Shown piece by piece: positions 37,054 to 48,461 of a stretch of 64,000 bases of DNA. The DNA comes from Diploscapter coronatus (lineage: Eukaryota > Nematoda > Chromadorea > Rhabditida > Rhabditidae): positions 43,291,249 through 43,355,248 of the forward strand of contig OZ038423.1 of assembly GCA_964036155.1 (NCBI GenBank). Direction: 5' to 3'. Under the pieces are notes generated by a model. The model ran no database searches, was not told where the DNA came from, and was given only the letters and a program-made list of their open reading frames with translations. Numbering within the stretch: position 1 is the first letter of the stretch; each line of letters begins with the position of its first letter. A program made the translations under genes and the position numbers.

Positions 37054-40000
37054 ATCCATTTCGAAAATGGTAAAAAGCATTGGAATCAGTAGAAATCGAA
37101 CTTTATTATGAGCCAAATTTTATCCATTAGATTTTCCATTTCAAAACCACTTGTGCCCTCTGCATAAATTAAGTTTTTTCAATTATATTTTTTATTTGTG
37201 TTTATTTTGATCAGAAACCTCTATTCACCATTCAAGTATTTATTTGATGTCCCTAGTAGTGAGTTGATGGATGAATCATGGTCGTCTCTGGTTTCTGGAC
37301 TCCCATTTAGGTCGTTGCATGGTTTATAGGTCAGTAAAGTGGAGGGGGGCTCGGGGTCTTTGACTTATTGTCTGACGGGCGGGTTGCATGGCTGCTACTT
37401 GTTCACTTTATCACACACTTCCTCCATTATTCCGTTGATCAAGTCTTGGTTCAAGTGCTAAAATTATGAGAATTTTTACTCTGACATGATACTTTGGAGA
37501 CATCGCCGAATGTTCGTGATTTTTATTCGATCAAACAAGATAAAATAGTCTAGACTAAAACATGAAGAGATGTATAAACGAAAATACTCAGTGTAAAGTA
37601 ATATTAGTTTGTAGAAATGAAGATAATGAAAAATGTTTCAAAATCCAAGGTTGACGCTAATTCTGCGTATTTTTGTACGCGGTATTGGACAGACCCTGTT
37701 ACTTTTGTTCGTCTTAGATTAAGCAAATTTTAGCGTTCGTTCACTATACTCTGTTGCTTATGTAACTTCGTAGAGTTTTCAAATTCTCGATAAAATAATC
37801 AACTCACTTCGAAACTCATGACCGGAAAATAACGATTCATGGCGGCTTTATCATAATTGCTGCCCAGAATGATTTGCATTCGGTCAACTAGGAGACTTTT
37901 TCCAATTCCAATGCCATACATCTTATTGCCAGGCTTGCTGATGAACTAAATTCGAAGACGGAAATATTTGCATCGAGCTAACAATTACACATTGCCGCGA
38001 GTGATTCTAAGCATGAGTGCATCTCTACTAAGAAGATAAAGAATAGAAGCGATGGAAAAGTGTTTGGAAGAAAAATACTCTAATCGAACAGTGTTGATGA
38101 GCACATACATCGTGATAGACTTTCGCTCCGATATCCTCAATAGGAGTAGCCCTATTAGGTCCATCCGATCCCGGCTCTCCATCTGTTATCTGTAACGAAA
38201 AATTATCTACTACTTCTGAATATTTTACATTATATTTGAATTCTTACCAAAAACAGTAATTTCCGCTCAGCAGTCGTTTCCAACTAAAAAGTATTGAACT
38301 TGAATATATTTTTGAGTATTGTTGCAAGGGTTTTAATTAAATTCATAAAACTAGTGTTAATAAAGTAAAATTGACTAAGAATTCGACACTAAAACTGATC
38401 TAAGCGATGAACTGTTCATTTTGATAACAACTATACTCTATCCTATTGTAATTCCATCCTATAACATAACCTTTGCTAGTGAAAATTTTTTAAATGAACT
38501 TTGACTAAATCCTTGAGGTGTGATTTTGGTTGAACTTACATTGAGTAAGCGTATTCCTTCACTAATGCCTTTCAGAGTGGGTGTCCATCCATTGCATGAC
38601 TCTGGGTTCCAATCAGAATCGGGAAACCTTGGAAACCAATCGTTGTCACAAGTCGAACCGTAACCATAGTCTTGCATTGGTATTTTTGTCGAGTCTATAT
38701 CATAACTCAAGGGCGCTGAAAACTTGTAATAAATCATTGGAAACGATTTTTGTCAATAGCTTTTATAATGCAGGCCAGAAGAATAGAATCAAGTATATGA
38801 ATGTTTACTATTCTTAAACTATTTGCATGGGATCGAATCAGGTAGAATATTTTAGGCTTTCATGTCATGTTTCTTTCAAGATGTGTGCCAGATTTCACTT
38901 AGATTAGTTTGCCATAGGAGATGAACAAAACATTCAGCAATATTACGCATAGTGTCATACTTTTGATCACCATTGTAGACGGAAAAATAAAATAGAAAAA
39001 AGACATAATGATGCGCTATGGATCATACAGTAATTTGGTAAAAGTCACAGTAGCCCACTTAGTCGGAGGGCAGTCTTTATTCATCAAAACTTTTGGTAAA
39101 TAACGACCTACACTCCATTTAGATATCTATGATCTTTATAGACTCACTGGTCTGTAATTGATCTAGACATTTTAATAAAGAAATAACAACATACGATAGC
39201 CGAAGAAAGTGACGCCCATTCGCAGCTTATTCTGGATCTGAGTGATGATCGCGCAGCCGAGGCGCATAACGAACCTCTTAATATCCTGACAGTTGTCTCC
39301 AAGGGATCCGCTCCTGTCGACTACCAACTCGACTGACACGCTCTTCATTTCGCGCGTACAGCTTGTACACAATTCACCCTGCAAGGATTTCCCTCGTTAC
39401 TTTCATTTTGTGGAATTATTTCGACTCACTCTTCTGAATTGATTCGTAACTTTCTTCCCTTCAGGAGTGTCCAGAAAGTCCTAAAAACGAGCTCATCGTT
39501 GAAAAGAACTAGCTTTTTCATCGTCTTTCATAATCTCTTTTCTCACTGTGTACGAATTCTCGCATTTGCACGATGCGGTGGCAGTATCGTACTGGGCGTG
39601 TATGCTGCAGATACTTGAGGGATCGTATGGGGTCGTATCGACCTTGTCTGGAATTATTTCATACGAACAGATGGAATATTTAGAAAAGTCCTGGCCCCAA
39701 AGTATTGATTCAAACGAATAGTAAAAGAAAGTTTGAAATTCAGTCAACGATTCATACTAACCAGTGCAAAAGAGTGGAGCGCGGAAGAAGGAAGGCATAT
39801 CAACGAGTCCGTTGGCCGTGCTATCCAGAACGACGCGATGTCTGATTCCATCCGCACAGGCAGAGGCAGGATAATTCGGTGCCCAGAGTTCCGGATCCAT
39901 TTTATGCTGATCTAGCTTGCCACTTGGATTGAACCTTCCGGTCTGAAAATGCGCGATTTTAGAGATACTTTCTAAATGATGCCACGGAAAAATCACGAGT

Positions 40001-42838
40001 TTTTCTTGTACATATTATAGGCGAAAGACTCAAGATGGACGATTTATATTCCAATTCTTTCTCCTATTCCAAGGATTTAATTATGTTATTTTCAAGTTAG
40101 TATTGGTTTAGACTAACCGACGTATCGAATGGCGGAGTGAAGAATGGATAAAATTTGTGGAGCACTGTTCTCGAATCATCGCTGAGCGCTGTGTTGCAGC
40201 TCGTTCCCCGATTGATTCTGTCCTTCTCCAATGGATGCGAATCATTGGCAGATGAGTTGGGATCATAGAAGTGGACAGGAACTGATACATACTTTATGTT
40301 GTAGTTCTGAAATGATAGCATAATGATAGTTTCACATCATCAGAAGTCGATCAGAATTTGTATTTTTGTTTCAAGCTAAAAGCCTGTTAGTTATTTTCAT
40401 TGATCAGACCCAGGGAGGACTTTTAAGTCAGGATGATCGTGCGACCTACTCCCTATAATATTTCCTTCAATTTTATATCTCTAGCCTTGAGTTTTCAAAA
40501 ATTTCCTCCATTTGTGGTGGAGTAATAACGTAAATTTTACTCTTGCGACTACTCGTATATTTTTCAGCCTGACTCAAATGCTCTCTAGGTCTGTTTTCGA
40601 TACCTTCATCCTGTCGATCATGGAGTTCTGTGCGCCCTTGTTGATGGAATAGGCAGCGTGCATGGTGGAAGGACTCAGACTAACGCAGGGCTTGTGGAGG
40701 TTAGAGGTGTCAGCCAAATACGCGTCGTTCTGGTCAGCGCTAAAATAAGTGACAATTCGACTTCAGATGGCCTATCTTATTCTATGTTAAATTAATTGAC
40801 ACCTTTATTCGACAGATGACGAAATGCACTTTCTCTTACTTTTGCTTCACTACTCCATATTTAACAACTATTGAATTTCCTCATTGGGGTATTTCATCAA
40901 ACTCATCATTTACAAACTCCCGGAAGAAATGCATAAATTCCCATTATCAAACTCACTAGTAAACGTTGGAGAGGGCGACGAAGGCGAGTGGATCATCCAT
41001 GACCGCGGCCCTGGGGTCGTTCATGGGAATAGCCGAGCAGAGCGGACTGGCCTTGGCGCTCTTCTCAACGACCATCACGTCTCCAAATCGGGTTTTGCCA
41101 TAAAACAGACGGTTGTAGAGAGTCGAGAACAGATAGGATCCATTGGCTGAAATAGGTGCATATCTTGACGCGAACGATTCGTTTAATGAAGCTTCTTCCG
41201 CGCTGCGTGCTGATCAATATGAAAGCCATTGTTTAAGCAAATTTTAATAGAGACTTTTATTCTTACTAACCGTTTCTGTCCGAATTGTATAGACTGCCCT
41301 TGTTTCCAACCCAAAACGGTCCATCGTCCGTGAAAAAGCCTGAGCATTTTCATTCAATTTGGCTGAGCTTTTACCATTTCAGATGCAGTTTTCAGTTTTG
41401 AAACTGAAAATAGCACCAATTGCAGATTTTCATCTACAATCAGCACATGGCTTCGGTTTTTGCTTACCGACAATCCATCTGGCATCGTTTTGTTTGACGA
41501 CGTGCGGAGAGAATTGCTTTTTGCCACACTCCTTAACAGCCTCGTCGTAGGTACCTTTGGCCTGACTTGTGAAGTAGCACATCCGATAGATCTGAGTCGA
41601 GTAGGGCGGGCAGATGTAAGGAGAACCTGGAACTTTGAAAATTAGCATACAGCCAAAGATGAAAGTGGTTAGAAATGTCTTCTTATCTGACAAAACTGAT
41701 ATCCCGATCAACATAATGTTCATTTTCTGACTATGAAAGTATGCGCTAATAGAGTAAAAAATGTTCAGTGTCTATTACCAGCTTTAAAGTGTTGATTCTT
41801 TATCATTTTACGTGAGTTTGTGACTAGCGAATGAAATTTCAGTCCGTGAAGTTCCCACGACATTCGATGTTTTCAACTTCCTTCAGACATACCGAAGCTG
41901 CACTTGGTCGGATATCCAGCTGTGGAGTCGGTGATCTGAGTGTATGGGACGAGCTGCTTGCAAAGTCTTTTCGCTTCTCTTGCGTCTGTACCCGTGTTGA
42001 AGTAGAACTTCGCGCCTTCACATTCGCTCTTGTCCTGGAAAGAACAATCATTATACCATTTAATGATGACTTCTTGCATAAGGCACCCATTACATCGCAA
42101 AAATTTCATTATTTATTCTCAGAAAGTCAGTACCATTTACAGAGAGTTATAGTTGAATATCTGTGGCTGGATCCACGAACAAATGGGAACGCTCCCAGTG
42201 AGTTTTTCTTTCAAATTTGTGGAGGTTCAACTGAAAGAGTTCCCATTCAGACTACCTGAAAGCGGCATGCCATTATAGGTAGTTATTTATGACGGAGGGT
42301 TGAAGTCTACAGTTAGAAATATTCCAGAGGTTAGACTAGGGAGAAATAGCGTGAGGAAGACAATCTCCGTCATATAGATGTTGCCGACATCGTGACACGC
42401 GAGACAGGAAGGCTAGTGTAGGAGGGATGGTAGGTTGCAGAATTTTTACGCAATATTTCATGTGTGTGCGCGTAAAGATGTCATGTGGTTTCCAAATTGC
42501 TCCCCAATGGTTCGTGGACCCTGACGTCAGATGTCGATTTGACTCGCCTCGGTGTTAATAACCGTGCCGTCGTGGGCCGTGCAGAAGGTAGCCATCGACT
42601 CGTCCCACGCCAAACAGACTGCTGCCAGTGCCGCTGCGGCCAATAGGAGCTTTCCGAGCGAAAATATCTGCAAAAGATCATGACCTTCTTCTCCTTGAAG
42701 TTTTGCTTTTCTTTCGAAAGTTTTCAAAAGTTATCATTTTTCCAATTTTTGACAAGGGTTTGGCACTTTCTTCATTTTTTAAAATCTTTTCTGGACACTT
42801 TTCGCTTCTTGGTTCGGCTTTTCTTCGAAGCTTACCAT
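36921..42838 (-). CDS. secreted C-type-lectin-like / von Willebrand factor A domain protein (661 aa)
   Basis: Nematode-type secreted adhesive or immune-like protein combining CLECT and VWA modules. Exons 5'->3': 42838-42836, 42667-42563, 42034-41893, 41626-41468, 41339-41271, 41146-40965, 40729-40604, 40306-40118, 39942-39762, 39647-39547, 39480-39430, 39378-39195, 38715-38540, 38283-38248, 38189-38109, 37945-37808, then terminal exon 37457-37395 or 36983-36921. The signal peptide is MIFSLGKLLLAAAALAAVCLA. The CLECT-like segment at about 88-160 has CPPY, CYF, YDEAVKECGKKQF and DGPFWVGN. The VWA domain spans about 448-640 with MIDAS residues D457-R-S-G-S461 and TDGEPGS near 570. Exon 1 codes only for the ATG, so the start is tentative; an unspliced start upstream of exon 2 is possible. 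The junction 42563/42034 uses a weak donor. The two terminal exons encode near-identical 20-residue ends. Confidence 0.75.
37367..37526. repeat. direct repeat unit containing proximal terminal exon of the lectin/VWA gene
   Basis: About 160 bp copy of 36881-37053, separated by about 310 bp. Its exon (37457-37395) has its own TTAG acceptor and stop codon and encodes HLNQDLINGIMEEVCDKVNK. The distal copy encodes HLNQDFINEIMEEVCDKVNE. Confidence 0.85.
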
Positions 42839-43179
42839 TTCTTCGAATAGAAGACGAAGTAATGACTTGAAAAGCTCATTTGTGCAAATTTATAGTCGGT
42901 TTTGAGAATGGTAAAGTTATAATTTTGTATCGATAAGAATTTGAATTGTCACCTCTTTTCGCTTGAAACCTCGACTTTCTTTATCTCGCCAAATAGCAGT
43001 TGCCTCGACTTTCCTTTCATACGATAAGTCCTTCCATGCATGCGCTCCGCATTTACGCGTAGCTCTAAATTTCTGCAACGGTTTTCAAAATGATGACTTT
43101 CCCCATTTTTCGTCGCGATTTTTGAAACTTCTTGGCGATTTTCTCGGAATTTTCATGAGTTTGATGTTTCAGACAGAAG
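42839..43179. promoter_or_regulatory. short divergent intergenic region, lectin/VWA gene and PSMA4
   Basis: Only about 340 bp separates the start codons of two head-to-head genes, so they probably share promoter DNA. The right edge contains the acceptor GATGTTTCAG (43163-43172) just before the PSMA4 start. No specific factor site was recognised. Confidence 0.45.
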
Positions 43180-45058
43180 ATGGCTCGTCGTTACGATTCC
43201 AAGACGACGATTTTCTCGCCAGAGGGCCGACTCTATCAGGTGAAAATCAAGTTCATTTCTTGGTGCATTTATAAAGTTTATTTTTTCTTGTTTTTGTTTA
43301 TTCTCCAGCAACAGAATCTGTCATCTATTGCCGTTGTCGTAGAAAGCTAGAGAAAATGACCAAGTCTGTCTTAGAAATTGAAATAAATGCGTATTTTCAG
43401 GTTGAGTATGCTATGGAAGCGATCAGTCACGCAGGCACGTGCCTGGGCATCATGGCCGAAGACGGCGTGCTCCTCGCTGCCGAGAAGAGGAACGTCCACA
43501 AGTTGCTCGATGATTCGGTTAGCATTTTTTTTTTTTCTTTAAATTTTCGAAACTCTTGAACTTTGAGGATATTTGCGAAAGGAAAGACTTGGGCTAAATC
43601 TTGAAATACCTTTCTTCAAATCATTGCTGCTTTTGCATAAAGTGGATCTTTTGAGACAAAAGATTCAGGTGCTGAACGAGAAGATCTACCGTCTGTCGAA
43701 TAACATCTCGTGCACGGTGGCAGGCATCACTTCCGATGCCAACGTTCTTATCAACCACCTCAGATGGTAGGGCAGCTCTAGTTAGAATAAAAGATTACGG
43801 TACCCACGAGTTCAGGTGGGCAGCCAACTATCGACTTCGTTTCGGCGAGGAGATGCCTGTCGAGCAACTCGTTCAGGTATATTGTAGTTCTGAATTCATT
43901 TTTAGATCTCAACGAGAAATTTTCACTTTTTTTTACATTAGTTCGTTTGGAAGAGATAGAAAAAGCCTTCTTCAAAAAGTAGCTCCATTTTGAAAAGATG
44001 TAGACGGTATGCCATTTAAAAAATCACAATCTTTCGAAGAAGGCAAACCTTGTGAAAAATCGAAAGTGTAATTTCGGAAGGCTCACTTTCCTTCAGGAGC
44101 TCTGCAATGAGAAGCAGCGTTTCACGCAGCGCGGAGGCAAGCGTCCATTCGGCGTGTCTCTGCTGTACGCGGGCTGGGACAAGCACTACGGATATCAGCT
44201 CTATCAGTCAGATCCGTCCGGAAACTACACCGGTTGGAAGGCCACCTGCATCGGCAACAATCACGCGGTATTTTAATCCCGAGAAATCTATAAAATTCTC
44301 GAGTTCAGGCTGCCGTCTCTCTGCTCAAGCAGGAGTACAAGGAGCAAAGCCTGGAAGACGCCAAGAAACTAGCCATCAAGGTGAGAGAATTTTGGGACAA
44401 AATAGCAAAAACACGAAGCTAATCAAATCAAAGTTTGTCATCATCCACTCTTGAAAATGGTTAATTTAGGTTCTGTGGAAAACATTGGACGTGAAGCTGG
44501 CGAGTGAGAAGATCGAAATGGCCGTGCTCAAGAGGAAGGACGGCAAGACCGTCCTCGAGGAGTTGACTGATAAAGTGAATTTTTAAAGCTTTATTTAGCG
44601 ATTTTTTGAAAAATGCACAGCCTTATGAACTCGATGCTTTCGTAACGTCTTGTGATTATATACCCAAAAAAAACTTGCGAAAATGGAGAGAAAATGAATT
44701 AATGAAAACGAGAAATTATCTCGCTCAGTTGCCAAAATCTGTACGATTGCACGGAAGTGCACAGCAGCACAAGATTGCAAATGGGCGAGGCTAAAGCCTA
44801 ATCATAAAGAACATAAGACCATGAATATAAATATAGGATGAAATTTGATGTTCTACAAAAATTGTTTCTTGATCAGTAGATTTTTTTTCGAAATGTACAG
44901 GTTCAGTATCTTTTAAAATTTTCCTAGAAAAAGTTTCTTTACGAAAATTTAATAATTATTTTTTCTAATTTCTAAATGTTAATGTTCAGGAGCTGGAAAC
45001 CCTGATCGCTGAGCACGAGAAGAAGGAGAAGGAGGCTGAGACGATGGCTGAGAAGTGA
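43180..45058 (+). CDS. PSMA4: 20S proteasome subunit alpha type-4 (PSMA4, alpha3)
   Basis: A structural alpha-ring subunit of the 20S proteasome, in cytosol and nucleus; no catalytic residue is expected. Exons: 43180-43239, 43401-43517, 43669-43766, 43816-43876, 44097-44267, 44309-44380, 44470-44574, 44990-45058; 250 aa against about 261 in human. The N-terminus [20 protein letters not shown] then [17 protein letters not shown] is the diagnostic alpha signature. [19 protein letters not shown] and [19 protein letters not shown] match human PSMA4 almost exactly. A Lys/Glu-rich tail follows. The start ATG lies 7 nt after a TTTCAG acceptor, suggesting trans-splicing. The first gene of a probable two-gene cluster with USE1 downstream. 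The beta-ring gene PSMB4 lies about 7 kb away on the other strand. Confidence 0.97.
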
Positions 45059-45271
45059 GGAAGAAGGCCGATTCCCCATTTCCAGTGTTGCATTCGACGT
45101 ATTAGATCGGTCTGCAAGTCGTTTGTCGATTTATCTCGTTCTCTTCAAACATTCACCTTTTTGCAGGACATTTTCTTTTCGTTTGTTAACTTATTCCAAT
45201 CATTTTTCTTATTTTATCTCCGATTTTCTTCCCCTTTTTATTGCGACACCGGTGTACTTGGTGTGTTTACG

Positions 45272-45277
45272 AATAAA
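45272..45277 (+). terminator. poly(A) signal AATAAA of PSMA4
   Basis: AATAAA lies 214 nt after the PSMA4 stop. The acceptor preceding the USE1 start (TTTTATCCAG, ending 45449) is only about 170 nt further on, resembling the poly(A)/SL-acceptor spacing of nematode operons. Confidence 0.6.
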
Positions 45278-45450
45278 GATTATCAAGTTTTAGAAATTTT
45301 CTGTTTGAAAATTGATGAATTTTGGATTTTCAGCTTATGCCTACCTGAAAATGATTTTTTTTATCTTCGATAAATGACGAGTTTCATCTAAATCATTCAT
45401 TTTCCGTAATGTAAAATCTAAGATGTGCTTTGAATTAGTTTTTATCCAGA

Positions 45451-47190
45451 ATGCCGACCCCATCGGATCAGACCGAATTGGCATTTCTCCGCCTGCTCGA
45501 AAGAACCAAGAAATTGTGCGATAATGTGGAGACGAACGCGCACAAAATACAGGCAGCTGCGGGTCAATTGGAAGTGCTTCTCAACAAAATGCACGAATTG
45601 AATAAGTGAGTTTACATTTCTAAGATTTCAAGGAAATTAGTATATTCTCATTTTTTAACGATCAAAGAATTTTATGGGGCCTTGACCAGACTACTAAAAA
45701 CCCGCACCCGCGGGGTGAGTCCAAAAATTTGGCAAACTTGAAAAATCGGATCTTGACGAGTTTTTCTTGAAAAATATGATTTTGCAGAGCCGAAAGCAAC
45801 GAACTCGTACAGTACACCAGAGAGCTCAATCAACTCCGAATCATTAGTCAAGTCGCTATGCAGGTATTGTGCAACAGTTTATTATCTTGACTTTAACAAA
45901 AGGGTCCCTCTGCTATTTTTCGGAAGAAAAATCATTTTACTATAATCGCATTTTATTTTATTCGACTTCATTATTTTTTGCCAGAAATCGGCCGAGAACA
46001 AATTGCAACAAATCGAGCGAATTCCGAAGTTGTTTCCTTTGCTAAATGGTGGAGGCAAGGAAGTGGAAGAGAAAGAGGAAGAAACAGGGGAACAACTGCA
46101 ATCGAGCAATGAAATCAGACTCAAAAACAAGACCATCTACGAGCAGGAACTCAGGGATGAGCTATTCCATAGGATACATCAAGGTTAATTTGTAACAGTT
46201 TTATTTTGAAAGAAGAAAAACTATGTTGAACGATAATTTCTGCCAATATTTTGGAGAAGAATACAAGAAAGAGTGCTAGAAATTATTGTACAGTCTAATG
46301 AAGGTAAAAATAGCAAGTATTTTTCCCTGAAAATTTATGATTCGTAAAATGTATTATTTTCATTCTAGCCATTTGGTAGTGAAAATAACTTTCATTTTTC
46401 AGACAAGAAAGAAATCAAACACGACGAGATGCAGGAGCAAATGGCGAATGAGCTGCTGAGTCTGACTCGATCGCTCAAGGAGAACATGAAAGTCGCCGGC
46501 AATGTCATCAAGGATGATAATCAGGTATTTTTTTTAGATATTTTAATTTTTTTTAATGATTTATTCTTTTTATATTTTTAGCGCCTCGTCCGCATGCAGC
46601 AACAAGTCGATTCGAATGAAGAGCGATTGTCTGCTGAATCGGGTATTTTTAACACTTGATTTTTAAAACATTGGCATATTATTTTGAGGGTTTTTTGCCA
46701 TTCAGACGTACTATATTTCAAAATTATTAATTTTTATCTTGATTATTTTACTTTCAGTCCGCCTCGCTCGTCACGCCTACAAATGCGGTTTCGACTGCAT
46801 GCTCGTGTTCATCGTCTTCTTCATCTTCATCTCGTTTATTTGGATGGTTCTCGTCATGAAGATCTTCCCCAAGGTATCAGATTGGCGATTAACCTGTTTT
46901 TTGGAAAACTCAAGTTTCCTAACGAATGATATTGGTGAAAACTCTAAACTTCAAGATGGGCGATCTCCGAGCCCTCTAAACTTTACAAGGCTTCTTTTAT
47001 CCTTGTAGCTAAGTTGGCTTGTAGTTTAAAATTGAAGGAATCCTAGTATTTTTAAATTATGGTAAAATGAAACTCTAAATTAAAAATGATATGGCAACTA
47101 TTTAAGAAAATCTACGTGCCAACAGTCACTCCGCCTCCAGTACAGATGCCTCACTCACATACACATGGGCATGCGCACGGGGAATTATAA
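45451..47190 (+). CDS. USE1: USE1-like ER/Golgi SNARE, tail-anchored (270 aa)
   Basis: USE1 is a Qc-SNARE of the syntaxin-18/SEC20/SEC22 complex for retrograde Golgi-to-ER fusion. Exons: 45451-45605, 45788-45863, 45985-46183, 46403-46524, 46582-46642, 46758-46873, 47107-47190. The N-terminal half is helical (LLERTKKLCDNVETNAHKIQ). The SNARE motif (about 155-205) reads EQMANELLSLTRSLKENMKV then VIKDDNQ and matches human USE1 ([26 protein letters not shown]). A hydrophobic anchor lies at about 217-239, followed by KIFPK. The last exon, entered by a weak acceptor (ATTTAAG), adds a His-rich lumenal tail ending HAHGEL; human USE1 stops right after MPKLK. The ATG lies 1 nt after a TTTTATCCAG acceptor. 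The last exon is the least certain part. Confidence 0.85.
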
Positions 47191-48461
47191 TGGTTCGAAT
47201 TTCTTATTTATCAAGAATGGAATGTCATTTTTTTAATTTTATCCACATTTTTGTCTTTCATTAGATGCATAGATTAAAAACTTGTTTAAAATTGGAAATA
47301 ATGATTTGAAAAGGGGTTTTATCAACTTTATCTGAAGTGACTATTTTTAATTCCTTGAAATTTCAAAAATCATGAGACAATTTTATCGTTCATAATGCCT
47401 GATAAGGGAAGTGTACAGGTAGGAAATCACAAATCTTGACGAAACTTTCCAAATAGGGATGACGGTGGTAAAGTCAAAAAGTGCTAAACAGGAACCTGGA
47501 AACTGAAAATCAATGAAAATCGTCAATTCTTCACTGGTATTCATAAGTTTGCAAAATTAACTTACATTTTCGAAAATGATTTTGCTCATTTCTCATACAA
47601 AATACGAGTGAAAAACGACTTAAATTCTCTGATTCCAGATTTCTATTCAGTCTTTTTTGAGTTCGCTGTCGTTATTCCCGTCATCAAAAACCTGTTTGGA
47701 AGGTTTTGTCGAGATTTGCGATTTTCTATGTGCACTTCCCTTGTGAGAAACTGCATTTTAGTGTGATGTAAATCTGTGATACACAAAAATAACGTTCTTA
47801 ATGAAATGAAGCTAGATAATAAACGGTGCTATTCTAAATGAACATCAGAGATGAACAAGAATCTATCCACTGACACTTTCAAAATAGCCATTTCGCATGC
47901 CAATTCGTTATTTCCACCAGACTTTCGTACTTGCACACTTGTAGAATATCAGCCAGTTTTCATTTAGCATCTTTCAACATTAGAAAGAGACTTCTCTTTT
48001 TATCTATGACTTTTCCTCAATTAGCCTTCTAAGCTATTGTGTTGCGCCCCGTTGCTTTTTCAGAGCTTTTTCTGGGTTGCCCGTTTTCGCCTCTTCAAAA
48101 GTTTTCCCGGTTCAAAATGGCGTTTTCCGAGATTCTATGATTTACCCCTTGGAACACTCTAGCAAACTCCATTTTTCATTTTTCGTAAAATTTTCTCAAA
48201 GGTAAAATTCAATTGTTTCTCCATGTGAGGCAGTTTTGGAGAATTTTGAGGAAGGTAAAGGTTGATGAAGAACGAAAGTGAGTGCTCAATCTACCGTGAT
48301 GCGCATTTTGTTTCCGAGTTCTAGTCAGTCAAGTCTAGTCGAAAAAGATAGGAGAAGAGAATATGGAGTGAGAGCAAAATACTCGTGAACATCAATTTAT
48401 TTTTTGCTTAAATTTGTATATTTTCATATCTTTTTTTTTTTCAAAAACTCAAATTTATGTT
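47191..48461. other. intergenic region between USE1 and the nicotinic receptor gene
   Basis: AT-rich; no exon-like stretch seen on either strand. It presumably holds the receptor gene promoter and possibly an untranslated or signal-peptide 5' exon, since no acceptor lies next to the predicted receptor start. Confidence 0.45.
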
